A stretch of 49,266 nt of DNA from the NCBI GenBank assembly GCA_964639895.1, contig CAZXEJ010000014.1:1-49266 (forward strand). The letters are read 5' to 3'. Source of the DNA: CAZXEJ01 sp964639895 (lineage in GTDB: Bacteria > Desulfobacterota_D > UBA1144 > Nemesobacterales > JADFKM01). The position numbers and the translations under genes were made by a program. The notes beneath the pieces are model-generated. The model was not told where the DNA came from. It saw nothing but the letters and a program-made list of their open reading frames with translations, and made no database searches. Positions 45,836-49,266 of this stretch are shown piece by piece (within the stretch, counting starts at the first letter, position 1; every line of letters starts with the position of its first letter).

Positions 45836-46627
45836 ATGCAACGCCCAAGCAGGACAGGGATGGAGACGAACACGGGCGCACACGTATTCGAGGGCTTCCC
45901 CGAAGAATTGATACGGTTCTACGACGAGCTGCACGCAAACAACACCAGGGAGTGGTTCTCGCGCAACAAGGAGAGGTACGAGCGATACGTCCTGGGCCCA
46001 GCAATGTCGTTCGTCGAGGCAATGGGCCGCGAGCTCAGAAAGATGTGGCCCGACATTGTGGCCGACCCCCGCGTCAACAGATCGATATTCCGCATATACC
46101 GTGACACCAGGTTCAGCCGGGACAAGAAGCCCTACAAGACCAACCTCGGCATATTCTTCTGGCTCCCCCGCCCGTGGAAGCTAGGCGCCCCGGGGTTCTA
46201 CGTACACTATTCGAACCACCGAATCATGCTTGCGGCAGGCGTCTACACGTTTCCCCGCGAGCTCCTCACACCGTACCGGGACGCCGTCGTCGGAAAGAGG
46301 ACGGGGACCAGACTGCGGAGGATCGTGGCCGATCTCATGGATAAGGGATACTCGCTGGGAGGCAGGCATTACAAGCGTATTCCACGCGGCTACAGCGCCC
46401 GAGGCCTGGCAGGGGAGTTGCTCCTTCACCGGGGGCTTTATGCGTGGATGGAGATGCCATGTCCCACCGCGATGCACGACCGCAACTTCGTTTCCTTCTG
46501 CCACGCGCACTTCAGCGAGATGAACCCCCTCGTCGAATGGACGGCCAGACTGGACGGTGAGTGGAATCGCCCGAACGGACATGAGAGTCCGCGGCGGCGA
46601 GGTAAGCGAGACGCCCTGCGGTGGTAA
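45836..46627 (+). CDS. DUF2461 family protein
   Basis: 263 residues from ATG 45836, or 255 from ATG 45860. The family pattern is clear: FEGFPEELIRFYDELHANNTREWFSRNKERYE, then RIYRDTRFSRDKKPYKTNLG, FYVHYSNHRIMLAAGVY and a helical C-terminus. DUF2461 proteins (the TIGR02453 group) are widespread and uncharacterised. The promoter puts ATG 45836 at the very 5' end of the message, so either translation is leaderless or it begins at ATG 45860, which has AGGACAGGG upstream. The 3' end overlaps the DUF309 gene by 7 bases. Confidence 0.87.
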   Translation: MQRPSRTGMETNTGAHVFEGFPEELIRFYDELHANNTREWFSRNKERYERYVLGPAMSFVEAMGRELRKMWPDIVADPRVNRSIFRIYRDTRFSRDKKPYKTNLGIFFWLPRPWKLGAPGFYVHYSNHRIMLAAGVYTFPRELLTPYRDAVVGKRTGTRLRRIVADLMDKGYSLGGRHYKRIPRGYSARGLAGELLLHRGLYAWMEMPCPTAMHDRNFVSFCHAHFSEMNPLVEWTARLDGEWNRPNGHESPRRRGKRDALRW

Positions 46628-47268
46628 CCGTGACCAGAAGCAAACTGCGATTCCTCAAAACCAGGGACACGCTTTGCGAGTTGTTTCTGGCCGCCCTCTC
46701 AAACGTCCGGATAAGCGAAGAGATAAGAACCCTTGTCACACCCCGTCCCCAAGGTCGCCCCGCCTACGTCCCGACCGATTCATACTTCGCACACGGCCTG
46801 TCGCCCGATGAGATCGATTACGTGGCCGACCGGGTGGAAAGGTATATGAGGGTTCTGAGTTCGGTACCCTGGCAGGAAGACTCTCCAACGATGGATAGGG
46901 ACTTACAAACGGCGGCCGCCATGTTCGACGCCGGCCTCTATTTCGAGTGCCACGATTTCCTCGAGTCCCTGTGGCGGAGCGCCCCAAGGGGGGAAAGAGA
47001 GTTCCTCAAGGCCCTCATCTGGGCGTGTGTCGCAATGTATCATCTCGAGCGGGGGAACCGAAGGGGAGCACGCAACTACATAGGGCGAAGCACGGCGGCC
47101 CTGCGACCCTACGTTCACCGAGGATACGGCATCGACGTGGCCGGCCTCATCGACTCACTCCTAAGGCTGAAGAAGGTGCTCGACTCCCAGGACAAGGGAA
47201 AGGCGAATACCCCGCCGCTCGAGCCGCCTCGCATGATGCAACCACGCCCTCCCATCCGACGTGGATGA
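46621..47268 (+). CDS. DUF309 domain protein
   Basis: 215 residues. The C-terminal half (about 98-160) has the DUF309 signature FDAGLYFECHDFLESLW...FLKALIWACVAMYHLERGN; the His in ECH and the following Glu suggest a metal site like that of the relatives, but this is inference. The N-terminal 90 residues are not recognised. The start is GTG 46621, or the GTG at 46630; both overlap or adjoin the DUF2461 stop, so the two genes are translationally coupled. The function is unknown. Confidence 0.82.
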   Translation: MVTVTRSKLRFLKTRDTLCELFLAALSNVRISEEIRTLVTPRPQGRPAYVPTDSYFAHGLSPDEIDYVADRVERYMRVLSSVPWQEDSPTMDRDLQTAAAMFDAGLYFECHDFLESLWRSAPRGEREFLKALIWACVAMYHLERGNRRGARNYIGRSTAALRPYVHRGYGIDVAGLIDSLLRLKKVLDSQDKGKANTPPLEPPRMMQPRPPIRRG

Positions 47269-47481
47269 GGAAAGCACCATGCGCCGCATGGCACCAAGGT
47301 GAAGCACGTCCCCGAGTGAGACGGCAAAGGGGAGTCGCGCGCGGGGATGCTCAGAGGGTTGGTCCCGGAAAGAGTGTGAGCCTCGAAGTGCTGAAGCGGC
47401 GTACTTGACAGGACGGAAGTTGTATATACACTAAATTTGATAAGCCGTAAGGCCATCTCTGAGCCAGTCCAACGTTATGGT

Positions 47482-47557
47482 TCCGGCGTAGCTCAGCTGG
47501 CAGAGCGGGTGGCTGTTAACCACTAGGTCGGGGGTTCGAATCCCTCCGCCGGAGCCA
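47482..47557 (+). tRNA. tRNA-Asn (anticodon GUU)
   Basis: A full cloverleaf: acceptor TCCGGCG/CGCCGGA, D-arm GCTC/GAGC, anticodon loop CTGTTAA, T-loop TTCGAAT, discriminator G and an encoded CCA. The integrase gene lies 28 bases downstream, so the 3' half of this tRNA is the likely attachment site of the integrated element. Confidence 0.97.
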
Positions 47558-47584
47558 ACAATTTCAATAGGTTACGCACCTTCC

Positions 47585-48661
47585 TCATTGCCTTCCCAGC
47601 TCGTTGTCAGTAGATTTGTCAGTAGCCGAGGGCGGAAAATAGGTCGATAGGGCCTCGACGGCCTCCTTCAACGAGTGGTCCGGGTGGGCGTAACGCATCG
47701 TGGTCTTGAGGTCGGCGTGGCCCAGGATCTTGCTCACGGCCACGATGTTGGCTCCGGCCTCGACCATCCGCGTGGCCGCCGTGTGACGCAGGTCGTGGAA
47801 CCTGAGTCCCTTGATTCCTGCCCTACTGCACGCCCCCTCGAAGCTCCTCTTCAAGGAATCGTGCCTAAGGTAGGGCTTGCCCTCAGGGTTGAGGAAAACG
47901 TATTCGCTCCCCCCGGTCTTAAGCCTCTGCCGGAGGAGAACCCTCCTCAGGGTTGAATTCACCGGCACCTTCCTCGTCTTCTTGCTCTTCGAGTTCTCCT
48001 GTCTGACGGTGATGACGTTGTTCTCCAGATCCACATCATCCCAGCGCAAAGACAGGATCTCCCCCTTTCTCATCCCCGTATTGAGAGCCGTAATGATGAT
48101 GGGTTTGAGATGGGGAGCGCTTGAAGCCAGAAGCGCTTCCTCTTCTTCAACAGTTAGAATCCTCTCCTTGTAGCTGTGGACCGGTATCAGGCCCGCTTCG
48201 CTCACGGGATTGGTGCCGAGGCACTTCTTCCAGCGCGCCGCCAGGTAGAACAAGTGCCTTAAAACCTCGAGCTCTCGGTTCACCGTTGCCGCCTTCACTT
48301 CGGCGCTTCTCTTAAGCTTGTAGTCGTCGATATCCTTCGCCGTGATATCTGAGAGCTTCCTTTCGCCGAAAACGTTGTTCCATCTCCTTAGATGGGCTTC
48401 GTCTTTTCTCCAGCTCCTCTTTTGTCTTACGTTCCGCTGATATTCCAAATACTCCTCCGAAAACTCGCGCAGAGTTGGAACGGAGGGTTCAACCATGTCC
48501 CAGCGGCCCAGCTCAATCTTCTGCTCTATCCTCTGCAGAATCCTTCGGGCCATCGTTTTGGTGAGGACACCCTTTCTACCCAAAGATTTGCGCCTTCTCC
48601 TGCCGTGGCGATCCGTGTATTCGGCCACCCACGTGTTTCCTCTCAAAAACACGCTACCCAT
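47585..48661 (-). CDS. int: Tyrosine recombinase / integrase
   Basis: 358 residues. It catalyses site-specific recombination. It has an N-terminal arm-binding segment with a basic GRRRRKSLGRK stretch, a SAM-like core-binding domain (about 62-150) and the catalytic domain (about 168-340). The full catalytic set is visible: Arg198 (TGMRKGEIL), His289 and Arg292 (HDLRHTAATR), His315 (LGHADLKTTM) and the nucleophile Tyr324 (RYAH). It ends 28 bases from tRNA-Asn and points at it, the usual layout of phages and integrative elements. It overlaps the upstream unknown gene by 8 bases. Confidence 0.96.
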   Translation of the reverse strand: MGSVFLRGNTWVAEYTDRHGRRRRKSLGRKGVLTKTMARRILQRIEQKIELGRWDMVEPSVPTLREFSEEYLEYQRNVRQKRSWRKDEAHLRRWNNVFGERKLSDITAKDIDDYKLKRSAEVKAATVNRELEVLRHLFYLAARWKKCLGTNPVSEAGLIPVHSYKERILTVEEEEALLASSAPHLKPIIITALNTGMRKGEILSLRWDDVDLENNVITVRQENSKSKKTRKVPVNSTLRRVLLRQRLKTGGSEYVFLNPEGKPYLRHDSLKRSFEGACSRAGIKGLRFHDLRHTAATRMVEAGANIVAVSKILGHADLKTTMRYAHPDHSLKEAVEALSTYFPPSATDKSTDNELGRQ

Positions 48662-49265
48662 CTTTCTCTTCCTCCCGTTCTCTTTGTTCTTCCAGGTACT
48701 CTTCCAAGGCCTTTTCGAGTTGATATCTCGCTACTATGTCATCGAGCGTAAGCCCTTTACTGCGGGCACGCTTTTTCGTGTCGAAATACCTTCTCTGCAC
48801 CGTGGTCGCGGGAACGGAGACGAGCTCCCCCACCCTTCTGAACGCACCCCGGAGACCGTAAGTGCCCCTCAGCTTCTCTACCAGCACGTAGTAGAGCCAG
48901 TACATCCTCTCCGTAATCTCGTAGCGCTTGCCGAACGCGGCCGAGAGGGCACGGATGAGTCCCAGGGCCGAGTCTCTCTTTACGGGATCGTCCCTGTAGC
49001 TCGAGGCCACCTGGCGGAATTGGGAGAAATTGAACGCCAGGAATCCCACCCGTGATGCAATATCGGTAAGGAGCGAATCCAGATCCTCGTGCTTGAGCTC
49101 CCCTCTCTTTATTCTCTCCTTGACCCCTGCATGGATGAATCGGTCTTGGAGTGTATAGGGATTTATTTCGCTCATTCCCAGAAACCCCTCTGCCCAGGAG
49201 AAGTGGACCTCTTCGAAGCGGAACCCGAGCAGCGACTTGAGTGCTTCATCGTATGGGTAAAGTAG
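48654..49265 (-). CDS. Unknown protein coupled to the integrase (5' end may be off the window)
   Basis: The frame is open from the right edge (49265) with no stop, so the true start may lie outside. An internal ATG at 49175 gives 173 residues and has a G-rich stretch upstream. The protein is charged and helical. Residues 103-140 (LRGAFRRVGELVSVPATTVQRRYFDTKKRARSKG) resemble a helix-turn-helix, and the end is a highly charged coiled coil (EEYLEEQREREEEKDG). Overlap with int suggests a partner such as a directionality or regulatory factor of the element. I do not recognise the family; the DNA-binding idea is inference. Confidence 0.6.
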   Translation of the reverse strand, partial: LLYPYDEALKSLLGFRFEEVHFSWAEGFLGMSEINPYTLQDRFIHAGVKERIKRGELKHEDLDSLLTDIASRVGFLAFNFSQFRQVASSYRDDPVKRDSALGLIRALSAAFGKRYEITERMYWLYYVLVEKLRGTYGLRGAFRRVGELVSVPATTVQRRYFDTKKRARSKGLTLDDIVARYQLEKALEEYLEEQREREEEKDG

Positions 49266-49266
49266 C

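Overview
The window reads as chromosome of a GC-rich Gram-negative bacterium. Outer-membrane traits are present: an RND pump with its membrane-fusion protein, a lipoprotein with a lipobox, and a DUF3943 protein ending in an aromatic residue. So are bacterial core genes (def, secG, hisS, dprA, a sigma-70 factor, an HU/IHF protein). GTG starts are common, and AGG and ATA codons are used freely; a tRNA-Arg(CCU) that reads AGG is present. A TtuA-type tRNA thiolase with a ThiS-like sulfur carrier, and a SpeD whose residues match the Thermotoga type, hint at thermophilic ancestry or lifestyle. I cannot name the phylum; something near Desulfobacterota or Nitrospirota would fit, but that is inference.

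Layout. 1-7.3 kb is a minus-strand housekeeping run: sigma factor (cut by the left edge), LemA, DUF1015, Sua5/TsaC, PurE, DprA, a thiamine-binding-type protein, Nth and a seven-iron ferredoxin. 7.3-11.6 kb is a tight minus-strand operon: aminotransferase, Pgk homologue, TpiA, SecG, TPR protein. 11.7-14.3 kb is a plus-strand copper ATPase. 15-16 kb has def and an HU/IHF gene, divergent from a TPR gene. 18.4-26 kb is sparse: cytochrome c, a lone receiver domain, a repeat-rich lipoprotein, tRNA-Arg, two small exported proteins and a PilZ protein. 26.7-30 kb has an aldehyde dehydrogenase and a PepF-type peptidase. 30.7-35 kb is the RND pump operon on the minus strand. 35-40 kb has thioredoxin, SpeD, a GYD protein and the sulfur carrier-TtuA pair. 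40.8-47.3 kb has HisS, a CBS protein, DUF3943, DUF2461 and DUF309. The right end is tRNA-Asn followed by a tyrosine integrase and an unknown coupled gene, the start of an integrated element that runs out of the window.

Two things stand out. The Pgk homologue, sitting in a normal triosephosphate operon, has lost the substrate-binding arginines and most nucleotide-site glycines of phosphoglycerate kinase, so it looks like a pseudoenzyme. Second, I estimate that only about 68-69% of the window is coding: many gaps are 0.5-2.1 kb long and hold no gene I can recognise, although several carry clear promoters, palindromes or strong hairpins. I found no CRISPR array, rRNA, insertion sequence, restriction system or recognisable defence system.
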